From positions 1 to 64,000 of the forward strand of contig CAJJBP010000013.1 in assembly GCA_905182425.1 (NCBI GenBank): a stretch of 64,000 nucleotides of DNA, written 5' to 3'. Origin of the DNA: an uncultured Planktomarina sp. Lineage in GTDB: Bacteria > Pseudomonadota > Alphaproteobacteria > Rhodobacterales > Rhodobacteraceae. How positions within the stretch are numbered: position 1 is the stretch's first letter; every line of letters begins with the position of its first letter. The notes beneath the pieces are model-generated. The model was not told where the DNA came from, made no database searches, and worked only from the letters and a program-made list of their open reading frames with translations. Positions 46,039 to 55,978 of the stretch are shown in pieces. A program made the translations under genes and the position numbers.

Positions 46039-46824
46039 TTACAAAAATGCTCTGAGCGCTTTGTTCACGTCAAAGTGTTGTTCTGTGATTGACATATGCC
46101 CAGAATGTGGAATCTCAACCAGAATACCCCCTAACGCGTCGTACAAAGCTAATCCAGTTTTACGGGGCGTCATGCGGTCTTGCCCACATACAATGGTCAG
46201 AGTGTGGCACTTGGTTTGAGCTGCGGCAGCCGGGCCATTTATATACAAGTTGCAAGCTTTGAGATCTGAATGTAGGGCGCCCACGGCATTACCCGCCATA
46301 AGCCGGCTACCGTAGAGCATGTGCGATGTTCCAGGTAGGGTATGTTCATGAACATGACCTGTTGGGCCGTGCCCCCAGTCCATCATTGCCGCAATCGCGG
46401 CACTTTCTTTAGTCGCCGCCAGATCGACCAGTGTATCAGCTACTGGAATAGATAATGCCGTACTTATAAAGGCGGCTTTTGAAACCGAGTCTGGATAACG
46501 AGAAGCCAGCTCAAGTTCGATCAATCCACCCATTGAATGCCCAACAAGAGTCGCAGTAGAAATATCAGCGGCCTTCATAAATGCGATATACCAATCGGCC
46601 ATTTCCTCAATTGTTTGTAAAGGATCACCTTGAGATAGGCCGTGACCGGGCATGTCAGGGGTAACACATTGCCATCCGCGATTGGCAAAGAAGCGGTGCT
46701 GCAACATAAACCCAAGATGAGATTGGCCTGAACCATGGATGAATAGGACAACATCGCCGCTTGGATCAAAAGCTCGTCCACCAGTTGAGGCAAAAGTTTC
46801 CTCGCAATTGACTTTTAATTTCAC
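46039..46824 (-). CDS. alpha/beta hydrolase
   Basis: A 261-aa alpha/beta hydrolase. HGSG (30-33) supplies the oxyanion hole, the nucleophile S97 lies in GHSMGG, and the late SGHM carries the likely histidine. It belongs to the broad haloperoxidase/esterase family; substrate unknown. Its ATG overlaps the metY stop by 4 bases, so the two are translated together. A role in hydrolysing a sulfur-containing ester is conceivable but not shown. Confidence 0.75.
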   Translation of the reverse strand: MKLKVNCEETFASTGGRAFDPSGDVVLFIHGSGQSHLGFMLQHRFFANRGWQCVTPDMPGHGLSQGDPLQTIEEMADWYIAFMKAADISTATLVGHSMGGLIELELASRYPDSVSKAAFISTALSIPVADTLVDLAATKESAAIAAMMDWGHGPTGHVHEHTLPGTSHMLYGSRLMAGNAVGALHSDLKACNLYINGPAAAAQTKCHTLTIVCGQDRMTPRKTGLALYDALGGILVEIPHSGHMSITEQHFDVNKALRAFL

Positions 46825-48128
46825 GACTTTGCTCCCGCCGCGGCAACTTTACCTGCGATGCGCAAGGCTTGTTTAAAGTCGGCTGTGAGGTCTTTTATAT
46901 CTTCCAAACCAACTGAAATTCGGATTAGGTCATCTGTAAGCCCGGCCGCGGTCATAGCGTCTGCTGTAAGATGTGAGTGCGTGGTTGAGCCAGGATGAAT
47001 AACCAAAGTTTTTGCGTCACCTACATTAGCCAAATGACTAGCTAATTTGACATTTTCGATAAATGCTCGACCTGCATTGCGTCCGCCTTTGATGCCACAG
47101 GCTATAATTGAGCCCTGACCTTTGGGCATCAAGCGCATGGCTGTGGCATGGTCTGGATGATCTGGCAAACTTGGGTGTTTTACCCAATCAATTTGATCCT
47201 GAGTGTTCAAGAACTCTAACATTGCTGTGGTGTTAGAAATATGTTTCTCCATCCGCAGGCTTAAAGTTTCAAGACCCTGCAAAATGTAGAATGCATTTTG
47301 TGGGGAAAGACATGGACCGACATTCATCATGCCCTCTGTTCGAATCCTAACTGACAATGCAGCAGGGCCAAACTCTTCCCACAAAATAGCTCCTTGGTAG
47401 CCGAAATGTGGAGTTGTGAGAGTTGGGAACTTGTCGTTTTGTCCCCAGTTGAAGTTCCCACCGTCAATCACTGCTCCACCGAGTGCAACACCATGTCCAC
47501 CCATCCATTTTGTCAGTGAGTGGATCACAACGTTCGCTCCCAACTCGATTGGTTTGATCATCCAAGGTGTATTAAATGTGGCGTCAATTACTAAAGGAAT
47601 ACCTGCATTATTGGTAACCTCAGCTACTGCTGGCACATCCATGATGTCCATGCCTGGATTACCAATGATTTCGCCAAAAACCATTTTGGTATTTTCTTGG
47701 ATAGCCGCTGCGATAGCAGATGTGTCATTTGGCGCAACAAAAGTTGTGGTTATCCCGTAACGCTTAAGGGTGTGTTCAAAAAGATTGATGTTGGCTCCAT
47801 ACATCTGTGAAGAGCTTACGATGTGATCTCCCGTGGAACACAACGCCAGAACTGTAACGAAGAGAGCGGACATGCCAGACGCTGTTGCTACGGCTGCAAC
47901 GCCTCTATCCAGGGCTGCTAGACGCTGTTCAAGTACGGCTACGGTTGGATTTGTCAGCCGAGAGTACACGTGTCCACCGACTTCCATGTTGAATAAGGCA
48001 GCCGCGTGTTCGGTACTGTCGAAAACATAGCTTGTTGTTTGATGAATTGGGACGGCACGGCTGCCAAACCGAGCATCAGGACTTTGGCCTGCATGCAGGG
48101 TAAGCGTATCGAACTTGTAGTCAGCCAT
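46821..48128 (-). CDS. metY: O-acetylhomoserine sulfhydrylase
   Basis: A 435-aa PLP enzyme of the Cys/Met metabolism family making homocysteine from O-acetylhomoserine and sulfide. The PLP lysine is K207 in SLTKWMGG, with YSRLTNPTV (55-63) and ATASGMSAL (81-89) for cofactor binding; length and HYGQ-like N-terminus LHAGQSPD fit MetY rather than MetB or MetZ. It could reassimilate sulfur near a sulfite-producing pathway, but the methionine pathway is its usual setting. It is divergent from xsc. Confidence 0.92.
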   Translation of the reverse strand: MADYKFDTLTLHAGQSPDARFGSRAVPIHQTTSYVFDSTEHAAALFNMEVGGHVYSRLTNPTVAVLEQRLAALDRGVAAVATASGMSALFVTVLALCSTGDHIVSSSQMYGANINLFEHTLKRYGITTTFVAPNDTSAIAAAIQENTKMVFGEIIGNPGMDIMDVPAVAEVTNNAGIPLVIDATFNTPWMIKPIELGANVVIHSLTKWMGGHGVALGGAVIDGGNFNWGQNDKFPTLTTPHFGYQGAILWEEFGPAALSVRIRTEGMMNVGPCLSPQNAFYILQGLETLSLRMEKHISNTTAMLEFLNTQDQIDWVKHPSLPDHPDHATAMRLMPKGQGSIIACGIKGGRNAGRAFIENVKLASHLANVGDAKTLVIHPGSTTHSHLTADAMTAAGLTDDLIRISVGLEDIKDLTADFKQALRIAGKVAAAGAKS

Positions 48129-48721
48129 GATGGATCTCCAGATTTAAAAAGTGTTAGATCCCTCGTAAACCGCAAATGAAGGCATCTCAAGCGCTAGCCG
48201 CTAAGAAACGTTCCTAAGGTTCCAAAACTACAGGGGCTACCGAGTGACATCGATAATGTAAAAGGCCCATATCAGAAAGGTATGAGGATTTTCTACGACA
48301 GGCTTGGAACTCAAATATTCCACCTTATTGCCCCTTGCAGTGTTTAATTGATTCCGTAAAGATGAGTTTTAACCCAGTCGAAAACCTGAATGAAAAAAGA
48401 TAGCCTTGAAGTTGCAAATAGAACGAGTTTTATAATAATTGCTTGAGTTGTCGAAATCCTTGTTTAATTACTGCAATAATGGTGTCCTTTTGATGCGAAA
48501 AGCGTCAGGTTATTTTTTATGACCTACTTTGCAGAACTTTTAGCTTGAAAGATTTCACATAATTAGGTTCCAAAAATTGACTAACTTTATCAAATTGTAT
48601 TTTTGGACTTACCAGACTATCCTAACTGGCATTAAAAATGCCATTGGTAATGTCTAAGCATTCTCCTAAGTTAGTCATTGAGGATTCTAGATATTTTAAT
48701 ACGCTTGTAAGGAGACAGATG
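48129..48721 (+). promoter_or_regulatory. xsc upstream region with palindrome and TTGGACTTA
   Basis: 593 bases without a credible gene between metY and xsc. TTGGACTTA (48603-48611) matches the repeat seen upstream of tauR, suggesting TauR control. TGGCATT-AAA-AATGCCA (48627-48643) is a perfect 17-bp palindrome closer to the gene. The frame of xsc is open upstream to 48638 but the start was placed at the ATG with an AGGAG site. Confidence 0.45.
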
Positions 48722-50491
48722 ATGAAAATGACCACTGAAGAGGCATTCGTAAAAACGCTGCAAATGCATGGTATTCGCCATGCTTTTGGGATCATTGGTT
48801 CTGCCATGATGCCTATTTCTGATATTTTTCCCAAAGCAGGTATCATGTTTTGGGATTGTGCCCACGAAGGCTCCGCAGGGATGATGGCAGACGGATACAC
48901 TCGTGCCACGGGCGAAATGTCAATGATGATTGCTCAAAATGGGCCGGGTATTACCAACTTTGTGACAGCAGTTAAGACTGCTTACTGGAACCATACTCCA
49001 TTATTGCTTGTAACGCCGCAAGCGGCTAACAAAACAATCGGCCAGGGCGGATTCCAAGAAGTCGAGCAAATGAAATTGTTTGAAGACATGGTTGCGTACC
49101 AAGAAGAAGTTCGTGATCCATCACGTGTCGCTGAGGTGCTCAGCCGAGTTATTATGCAAGCGCACCGCGCCTCTGCTCCTGCGCAGATCAATATCCCGCG
49201 CGATATGTGGACCCAGGTTGTCGACATTGAATTGCCAAAAATTGTTGACTTTGAACGTCCTCAAGGTGGTGAAAGTGCCGTTGCAAGAGCTGCTGAATTA
49301 GTGTCCAACGCCAAGTTTCCAGTGATCCTGAATGGAGCAGGCGTTGTATTGGCTGATGCATTTGATGATGTTACAGCGTTGGCGGAGCGTTTGGATGCAC
49401 CAGTTTGCGTGGGTTACCAGCACAATGATGCATTCCCAGGTTCGCACCCATTGTTTGCAGGCCCATTGGGGTATAACGGCTCAAAAGCTGGCATGGAGTT
49501 GATTGCGAAAGCAGACGTTATCGTTGCTCTGGGTACACGTTTGAACCCATTCTCAACTTTGCCAGGTTACGGCATCGATTACTGGCCAAAAGACGCAAAG
49601 ATCATCCAAGTTGATATTAATGCCGATCGTATTGGTTTGACCAAACCGGTTGCTGTTGGAATTGTTGGTGACGCAAAGAAAGTGGCGCAGGGAATCTTAG
49701 CAGGTCTTTCTGATACGGCGGGTGATGCTGGCCGTGAGGACCGCAAAAACTTAATAGCAACAACTAAATCAGCTTGGGCTCAAGAGTTGACGTCTATGGA
49801 TCACGAAGATGATGATCCAGGTACAACCTGGAACCAACGTGCGCGTGATGCGAAACCTGATTGGATGTCCCCACGTATGGCTTGGCGTGCTATCCAAAGT
49901 GCGCTGCCAAAAAACGCGATTATTTCATCAGACATTGGCAACAACTGCGCAATCGGTAATGCCTACCCCTCTTTTGATGAAGGTCGCAAATATTTGGCAC
50001 CAGGGTTGTTTGGCCCATGTGGTTACGGCTTACCGTCAATTGTTGGCGCAAAAATTGGTCAACCAACTGTTCCAGTTGTGGGCTTTGCTGGTGACGGCGC
50101 ATTCGGTATTTCCGTGAATGAATTGACCGCAATTGGTCGCGATGAATGGCCTGCCATTACGCAAATTGTTTTCCGCAACTACCAATGGGGTGCTGAAAAG
50201 CGTAACTCTACACTTTGGTTTGATGACAACTTTGTTGGCACTGAGTTGGATACGAAAGTATCTTATGCCGGTATTGCGCAAGCTTGTGGCCTCAAGGGCG
50301 TTCAAGCAACTACTATGGATCAACTGACAGAACTGTTGAATCACGCGATCAAGGATCAAATGGAAAACAATGTTACCACACTGATCGAAGTTATTTTGAA
50401 CCAAGAACTTGGTGAGCCTTTCCGTCGTGATGCAATGAAAAAACCTGTGCAGGTTGCTGGGGTTATTGCTTCGGATATGGCTGCAGAATAG
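48722..50491 (+). CDS. xsc: sulfoacetaldehyde acetyltransferase
   Basis: Xsc is a TPP enzyme that converts sulfoacetaldehyde plus phosphate to acetyl phosphate and sulfite, the desulfonation step for taurine. The 589-aa protein has the TPP-activating E49 ([10 protein letters not shown]), the central domain at about 190-320, and the TPP/Mg motif [11 protein letters not shown] near 457 ending NYQWGAEK. Length and sequence fit Xsc rather than acetolactate synthase. The ATG is preceded by AGGAG; an ATG three bases earlier is also possible. The gene overlaps pta by one base. Confidence 0.95.
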   Translation: MKMTTEEAFVKTLQMHGIRHAFGIIGSAMMPISDIFPKAGIMFWDCAHEGSAGMMADGYTRATGEMSMMIAQNGPGITNFVTAVKTAYWNHTPLLLVTPQAANKTIGQGGFQEVEQMKLFEDMVAYQEEVRDPSRVAEVLSRVIMQAHRASAPAQINIPRDMWTQVVDIELPKIVDFERPQGGESAVARAAELVSNAKFPVILNGAGVVLADAFDDVTALAERLDAPVCVGYQHNDAFPGSHPLFAGPLGYNGSKAGMELIAKADVIVALGTRLNPFSTLPGYGIDYWPKDAKIIQVDINADRIGLTKPVAVGIVGDAKKVAQGILAGLSDTAGDAGREDRKNLIATTKSAWAQELTSMDHEDDDPGTTWNQRARDAKPDWMSPRMAWRAIQSALPKNAIISSDIGNNCAIGNAYPSFDEGRKYLAPGLFGPCGYGLPSIVGAKIGQPTVPVVGFAGDGAFGISVNELTAIGRDEWPAITQIVFRNYQWGAEKRNSTLWFDDNFVGTELDTKVSYAGIAQACGLKGVQATTMDQLTELLNHAIKDQMENNVTTLIEVILNQELGEPFRRDAMKKPVQVAGVIASDMAAE

Positions 50492-51504
50492 TGGGTGCGG
50501 ACGTGAAGGCATTTAGAGAAATACTTGCCGTCTCGTCTGACGTAAAACGCACCATAGTATTAAGTGAGGGCTCAGACTCCCGCGTTGCAGAGGCCGCAGT
50601 TTCGGCCTCTGTTTCCAATTTAGCCAAAATTATCTGTGTCGGCGAGCGATCCGCAGTCGCGGCTGCTTTGAATGCTGCGGGTGGACAGGGGGATATCGTA
50701 ATCGAAGACCCTACGCATAGCGTGGATATGGCACGATATGTCGCTGACTACACACAGAAGCGTGAGTCAAAAGGTATGATGCCAGAAAGAGCTTTAACAG
50801 AGTTATCTCAACCAAATTTCTTTGCTGCAGCAATGGTTGCATCTGGCGATGCAGACGGCACAATCGGTGGTGCAGTTTATGCTACGCCTGACATCATTCG
50901 TGCCGCTTTGAAAGTGATTGGTACGGCGCCAGGAACCCAGCTTTTATCCTCATTTTTCTTCATGATTTTTGAAAACCGCCCTGATCTTGTCAGCCAGGTG
51001 GACGTGTTTGCAGATTGCGGATTGGTGATCAATCCCAATGCAGAAGAGCTTGCAGATATCGCTATTGCTTCTGCAAATTCTATGCGCAGCCTTACGGGCA
51101 TTGAGCCTAAAGTTGCGATGCTGTCGTTTTCTACTAAGGGTAGTGCAAAGCACCCAAGTGTTTCCAAAGTTGCCGAAGCAACGGCGATTGTGCGTGATTT
51201 GTGCCCAGAACTGGACGTTGATGGCGAGTTGCAATTCGACGCGGCAATGGTCCCGTCTATTGCAGCATCCAAAGCCCCTGGTTCGCCTGTTGCGGGCCAA
51301 GCAAATGTGTTCGTATTTCCAAATTTGGATGCGGGGAATATTGGATACAAGATCGCACAACGTTTTGGCAAAGCCAAAGCAATTGGACCGATATTACAAG
51401 GCCTTGCCAAGCCTGCCAATGACTTATCCCGTGGCTGTACTGCTAGTGATATCATCGATATGATTGCTGTGACAGTTGCACAAGCAGCTAATAAGAAAAC
51501 CTAA
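50491..51504 (+). CDS. pta: phosphate acetyltransferase
   Basis: A 337-aa phosphotransacetylase converting the acetyl phosphate from Xsc to acetyl-CoA. It is of the short Pta type without the extra N-terminal domains. Seen are VLSEGSDSR near the N-terminus, [13 protein letters not shown] (130-142) and [12 protein letters not shown] near 210-221. The GTG start overlaps the xsc stop (TAGTG); an in-frame GTG 12 bases later is an alternative. Confidence 0.92.
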   Translation: MGADVKAFREILAVSSDVKRTIVLSEGSDSRVAEAAVSASVSNLAKIICVGERSAVAAALNAAGGQGDIVIEDPTHSVDMARYVADYTQKRESKGMMPERALTELSQPNFFAAAMVASGDADGTIGGAVYATPDIIRAALKVIGTAPGTQLLSSFFFMIFENRPDLVSQVDVFADCGLVINPNAEELADIAIASANSMRSLTGIEPKVAMLSFSTKGSAKHPSVSKVAEATAIVRDLCPELDVDGELQFDAAMVPSIAASKAPGSPVAGQANVFVFPNLDAGNIGYKIAQRFGKAKAIGPILQGLAKPANDLSRGCTASDIIDMIAVTVAQAANKKT

Positions 51505-51529
51505 CCCAATAATTCATAGGGGGTCCTTC

Positions 51530-54340
51530 ATGGGATTTGAGCAGCCAGAGTTGAACTTGTCACCCAAAGTAAGTGATGAGATCCGGAAGACCACCTGCTA
51601 CATGTGTGCGTGTCGCTGTGGAATTAACGTACATATGAAAAAAGGCAAAGTTGCCTACATCGAAGGCAACCGTGATCACCCGGTGAACAAAGGCGTCCTT
51701 TGCGCCAAAGGTTCTGCCGGTATTATGCAAGTAAATGCACCGTCGCGTTTGCGCGCGCCTCTTAAACGTGTTGGAGAGCGGGGGTCTGGTGAGTTTGAAG
51801 AAATATCTTGGGATGAAGCCCTGCAATTGGCGCAGGATTGGCTTGAGCCTGTTCACAAAAAAAACCCTGAAAAACTGGCGTTCTTTACGGGTCGCGACCA
51901 ATCTCAGTCCTTCACATCTTTCTGGGCGCAAGGTTTTGGCACCCCTAATTATGCGGCACATGGCGGTTTCTGTTCGGTCAATATGGCGGCTGGTGGCATC
52001 TATACGATGGGCGGTGCATTTTGGGAGTTTGGTCAACCTGATTGGGATCGTACAAAACTATTCATGCTGTTCGGTGTTGCCGAAGACCACGATAGTAACC
52101 CGATTAAAATGGGGCTGGGCAAGCTGAAAGAGCGTGGAGCAAAAGTGATTGGCGTGAACCCAATCCGTACTGGCTATAACGCGATCGCCGACGAATGGGT
52201 AGGTATTACACCTGGCACCGATGGTTTATTCATATTGTCGATGGTTCACTTGCTGCTCAAAGCGGGTAAAGTGGACCTCAATTATCTGGCACAACTCACG
52301 AATGCTCCGGCTTTGGTGGACAGCGCTGAAGGCCCCAACAAGGGTCTTCTGTTGCGAGATGCAGACGGCAAGCTGCTCGTAATCGAACGCAAAACTGGTA
52401 AGTTGGTTGCGTTTGACACCAAAGGTATCAACCCTGATCTGGCTGCCATCCATGAGGGCCACCGCACTGTATTTCAGCATCTGGCTGATCGTTATATGTC
52501 AGATGAATATGCACCCGAAAATGTGTCTGAGCGATGTGGTATTCCTGCCGAACGTATTCGCGCTATTGCTGCTGATTTGGCGCGTGTTGCGTTTGATGAA
52601 GCCTTTGAACTGGATCAGCCTTGGATTGATTTCCGCGGTAACAAGCATGAAAAGATGACGGGTCGCCCCGTCAGCTTTCATTCCATGCGTGGCGTTTCAG
52701 CCCACTCGAACGGGTTTCAAACCTGTCGCAGTTTGCACCTTTTGCAAATTATCTTGGGTACAGTCGAAGTCCCGGGTGGCTTTCGCTTTAAACCGCCGTA
52801 TCCAAAGCCGGTGTCAGCGCACCCAAAGCCACACTGCAAAGTGACACCGGGTGCCGCGCTTGATGGACCGCACTTGGGCTATGTACAGGGTCCGGATGAC
52901 CTTTGCCTGAAAGAAGATGGGAGCCCTGCACGGATTGACAAAGCCTACACATGGGAAAACCCAATGTCAGCACATGGTTTAATGCATATGGTCATCTCTA
53001 ATGCGCATGCCGGTGATCCCTACAAGATCGACGTGCTGTTTATGTATATGGCGAATATGAGCTGGAACAGCTCGATGAACACCGGCGGTGTTGTGAAAAT
53101 GCTGACAGATAAAAATGAGAATGGTGATTATGTTATTCCTAAAATCATATATTCTGATGCGTACTCCTCTGAGATGGTTGCCTATGCTGATTTAATTTTG
53201 CCTGATACAACATACCTCGAACGTCACGATTGTATCTCTCTTTTAGACCGTCCTATTTGTGAAGCTGACGGTGCTGCTGATAGTATCCGCTGGCCTGTAG
53301 TCGAACCGGATCGGGATGTGCGTGGCTTTCAATCTGTTCTTGTTGATCTTGGTGCCCGAATGGGCCTAAAGGGCTTTGTGAATGAAGATGGTTCTGCGAA
53401 ATACCAGGATTATGCAGATTACATCGTGAACCATGAACGCCGCCCGGGTGTTGGGCCTTTGATAGGGTTCCGTGGTGAAGATGGTAAAGAGGAAGGGCGC
53501 GGCAAACCTAATTCTGATCAGATGAAATCTTATATCAAAAATGGCGGATTTTATGAGATTCCCGTCCCTGATGGTGCAAACTTCTACAAGCCATGGAACC
53601 AAGCTTATCAAGATTGGGCCGTAAAAATCGGTATTTTTGATGCGCCGCAGCCATATTTGTTTGATATCTACTCTGAGCCGCTGCGGAAATTCCAGTTGGC
53701 TGCAGAGGGTTATGGAGACCGGCAACCGCCAGAGCATCTGCGTGAGAGGATCAGAAAAACTTTAGATCCGTTGCCAATTTGGTATGCGCCGTTTGAAGAT
53801 GATAATGTTGATACCTCTGAGTTTAACGTGCATGCGCTGACGCAACGCCCAATGGCTATGTATCACAGCTGGGGCTCTCAAAATGCGTGGTTACGTCAAA
53901 TTCATGGTCAAAACCCTTTGTTTGTTCCAACTAAAATTTGGAAAGAAAATGGTTTTTCTGAAGGTGATTGGGCACGGGTCACATCGGTGCATGGAGCGAT
54001 TGTTGTTCCTGTGGCACATATGGCTGCATTAAATGAAAACACAGTTTGGACATGGAATGCGATTGGCAAACGCAAGGGGGCTTGGGCGTTAGATGAGAAA
54101 GCACCAGAGGCCACAAAAGGATTCTTATTGAACCACTTGATTCATGAACTAATGCCAGAAAAAGGAGACGGCATGCGCTGGTCCAACTCAGACCCGGTAA
54201 CAGGGCAAGCTGCATGGTTTGATCTACGGGTTAAAATTGAAGCCTGTGAGGCGCCTAATGAATGTTATCCAGAATTGCCGCCAATCAAATCACCGGTTGG
54301 TAAGGGTCCAACCAACCTGGAATGGAAAGTCGGTAAATGA
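51530..54340 (+). CDS. soeA: sulfite dehydrogenase molybdopterin subunit SoeA
   Basis: The 936-aa catalytic subunit of a membrane-bound, cytoplasm-facing sulfite-oxidising complex (SoeABC), a DMSO-reductase-family molybdoenzyme. The 4Fe-4S site is C23, C26, C30 and C58 (CYMCACRCG and GVLCAKG). C148 in HGGFCSVN is at the place of the molybdenum ligand. The C-terminal molybdopterin-guanine-dinucleotide domain is seen from about 770. No Tat signal is present, in line with a cytoplasmic site. It follows pta by 25 bp, so sulfite from Xsc is oxidised in the same operon. Related polysulfide reductases are possible by sequence alone. Confidence 0.88.
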   Translation: MGFEQPELNLSPKVSDEIRKTTCYMCACRCGINVHMKKGKVAYIEGNRDHPVNKGVLCAKGSAGIMQVNAPSRLRAPLKRVGERGSGEFEEISWDEALQLAQDWLEPVHKKNPEKLAFFTGRDQSQSFTSFWAQGFGTPNYAAHGGFCSVNMAAGGIYTMGGAFWEFGQPDWDRTKLFMLFGVAEDHDSNPIKMGLGKLKERGAKVIGVNPIRTGYNAIADEWVGITPGTDGLFILSMVHLLLKAGKVDLNYLAQLTNAPALVDSAEGPNKGLLLRDADGKLLVIERKTGKLVAFDTKGINPDLAAIHEGHRTVFQHLADRYMSDEYAPENVSERCGIPAERIRAIAADLARVAFDEAFELDQPWIDFRGNKHEKMTGRPVSFHSMRGVSAHSNGFQTCRSLHLLQIILGTVEVPGGFRFKPPYPKPVSAHPKPHCKVTPGAALDGPHLGYVQGPDDLCLKEDGSPARIDKAYTWENPMSAHGLMHMVISNAHAGDPYKIDVLFMYMANMSWNSSMNTGGVVKMLTDKNENGDYVIPKIIYSDAYSSEMVAYADLILPDTTYLERHDCISLLDRPICEADGAADSIRWPVVEPDRDVRGFQSVLVDLGARMGLKGFVNEDGSAKYQDYADYIVNHERRPGVGPLIGFRGEDGKEEGRGKPNSDQMKSYIKNGGFYEIPVPDGANFYKPWNQAYQDWAVKIGIFDAPQPYLFDIYSEPLRKFQLAAEGYGDRQPPEHLRERIRKTLDPLPIWYAPFEDDNVDTSEFNVHALTQRPMAMYHSWGSQNAWLRQIHGQNPLFVPTKIWKENGFSEGDWARVTSVHGAIVVPVAHMAALNENTVWTWNAIGKRKGAWALDEKAPEATKGFLLNHLIHELMPEKGDGMRWSNSDPVTGQAAWFDLRVKIEACEAPNECYPELPPIKSPVGKGPTNLEWKVGK

Positions 54341-54383
54341 CCTTTGCATTCTTTATTAAATACTTGGGATACGAGGCAGTGTT

Positions 54384-55235
54384 ATGAGCCGAAGCCATTG
54401 GATAAAAGGATACGGCGGTGTCCAGCTGAGGGTGCAAGATCTCGGTGCAGAAGATGCGCCTGTGATTATCTTGATCCATGGTTGGTCTCAATGTCATTTG
54501 TCATTTGAACGCCAAGCCGTTCTTGCTGAAAATTTTCGAATTATTCTACCAGACCTGCGCGGACATGGCCAATCTGACAAGCCATTGGATTCTGCGCTTT
54601 ATGATAACAGTAAGCCATGGGCAGAAGATGTGCACTCAATCATTGAAACTTTGAAGTTAAAGAATCCTGTGTTGCTGGGTTGGTCGATGGGTGGCTGGGT
54701 TGTCATGGATTATTTGGAGCATTTTGGTGACGCTGCATTGGCGGGTATTAGCTTAGTGGGATCATCTATCACTACCGGAAAGTATTTGCCGGCAGCGGCA
54801 TTTAAAGTGCGTAATGATGCTGCTGCTAAAGCGGTGGGGATGTACGGAGATGACTTGGCTGAAAACTTAGCCTCGGTTGTTGCCTTTATCGATGTATGCT
54901 TTCACCAGCAGCCGGATGAACTGGCCAAGACCAAAGCAGTTGGATACAATATGCTGGTCCCTCCACAAGTAAGAGCTGCGTCGCGCATGCGCCAAGAAGA
55001 TCGGCGAGCAGTTGCGCAAGCTACAACCAAACCTTGTTTGGTTGTATGGGGTAATCATGAACGCTTGGCGCCGGCAGATATGGGTATACAAGCTTTGGAG
55101 AATTTTCCAAACGCAACCGGACTTACATTCGAACATTCGGGTCATTCCCCTTTTTGGGAGGAAGCCGAAAAATTTAATGCTGAACTGACGGTTTTTGCGA
55201 CTGCATGTTTTGCCAAAGCGAAGGAGGCCGAATGA
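54384..55235 (+). CDS. alpha/beta hydrolase inside the soe operon
   Basis: A 283-aa alpha/beta hydrolase with HGWSQC (32-37) at the oxyanion site, the nucleophile S101 in GWSMGG and a late histidine in HSGHSPF. It lies between soeA and soeB in the same direction: 43 bp after soeA and overlapping soeB by 4 bases (ATGA), so it is cotranslated with the iron-sulfur subunit. SoeABC operons usually have the three subunit genes together, and no hydrolase function is part of the known reaction. It could be an accessory factor or a second activity linked to sulfonates. Substrate unknown. Confidence 0.85.
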   Translation: MSRSHWIKGYGGVQLRVQDLGAEDAPVIILIHGWSQCHLSFERQAVLAENFRIILPDLRGHGQSDKPLDSALYDNSKPWAEDVHSIIETLKLKNPVLLGWSMGGWVVMDYLEHFGDAALAGISLVGSSITTGKYLPAAAFKVRNDAAAKAVGMYGDDLAENLASVVAFIDVCFHQQPDELAKTKAVGYNMLVPPQVRAASRMRQEDRRAVAQATTKPCLVVWGNHERLAPADMGIQALENFPNATGLTFEHSGHSPFWEEAEKFNAELTVFATACFAKAKEAE

Positions 55236-55978
55236 CAACTCTGCCACAAACAACAGATAAAAAGCTGGGTCTGGTAATTGATCTTGATACTTGCGTTGGC
55301 TGTCACGCCTGCGTGGTGTCTTGCAAAGGTTGGAATACTGAGAATTATGGTGCGCCGCTTTCTGATCAAGATGCCTATGGTGCTGATCCTTCAGGCACAT
55401 TCCTAAATAGGGTCCACAGCTATGAGGTTACGCCCGAAGTAGGTCCTGCCCAATTAATTCATTTTCCAAAATCTTGCCTGCATTGTGATGATGCCCCTTG
55501 TGTAACGGTGTGTCCGACCGGTGCGAGTTACAAACGCCAAGAAGACGGTATTGTATTGGTTAATGAAGACGCCTGCATAGGTTGTGGCCTTTGTGCTTGG
55601 GCTTGTCCTTATGGCGCCCGTGAGATGGATCAGGCTGCTGGCGTCATGAAAAAATGTACTCTCTGTGTGGACCGTATTTATAACGAGAACCTGCCTGAAG
55701 AAGATCGTGTACCATCTTGCGTGCGCACGTGCCCGTCAGGTGCGCGGCATTTTGGTGATTTGGGTGACGAGAACTCTGACGTATCTAAATTGGTAGTTGA
55801 ACGCGGCGGTATGGATTTGATGCCCGAGCAGGGTACAAAGCCGGTTAATAAGTATCTTCCCCCTCGGCCCAAAGATGTTGTGCCTGAGTTTGATATATTG
55901 GCCCCCTACCTTGAGCCTGTTGCAAGTAGTCAAAAAGGCTTCCTAAGCTGGCTCGATAAAGCACTGGAGAAAATCTAA
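55232..55978 (+). CDS. soeB: sulfite dehydrogenase iron-sulfur subunit SoeB
   Basis: A 248-aa ferredoxin-like subunit passing electrons from SoeA to the membrane subunit. Four 4Fe-4S motifs are visible: C21-C24-C27-C31 (CVGCHACVVSC), CLHCDDAPCVTVCP, CIGCGLCAWACP, and the split CTLC...CVRTCP. It belongs to the DmsB/NrfC family. The ATG lies in the ATGA overlap with the hydrolase; a frame open further upstream is not used. It overlaps soeC by one base. Confidence 0.9.
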   Translation: MTTLPQTTDKKLGLVIDLDTCVGCHACVVSCKGWNTENYGAPLSDQDAYGADPSGTFLNRVHSYEVTPEVGPAQLIHFPKSCLHCDDAPCVTVCPTGASYKRQEDGIVLVNEDACIGCGLCAWACPYGAREMDQAAGVMKKCTLCVDRIYNENLPEEDRVPSCVRTCPSGARHFGDLGDENSDVSKLVVERGGMDLMPEQGTKPVNKYLPPRPKDVVPEFDILAPYLEPVASSQKGFLSWLDKALEKI

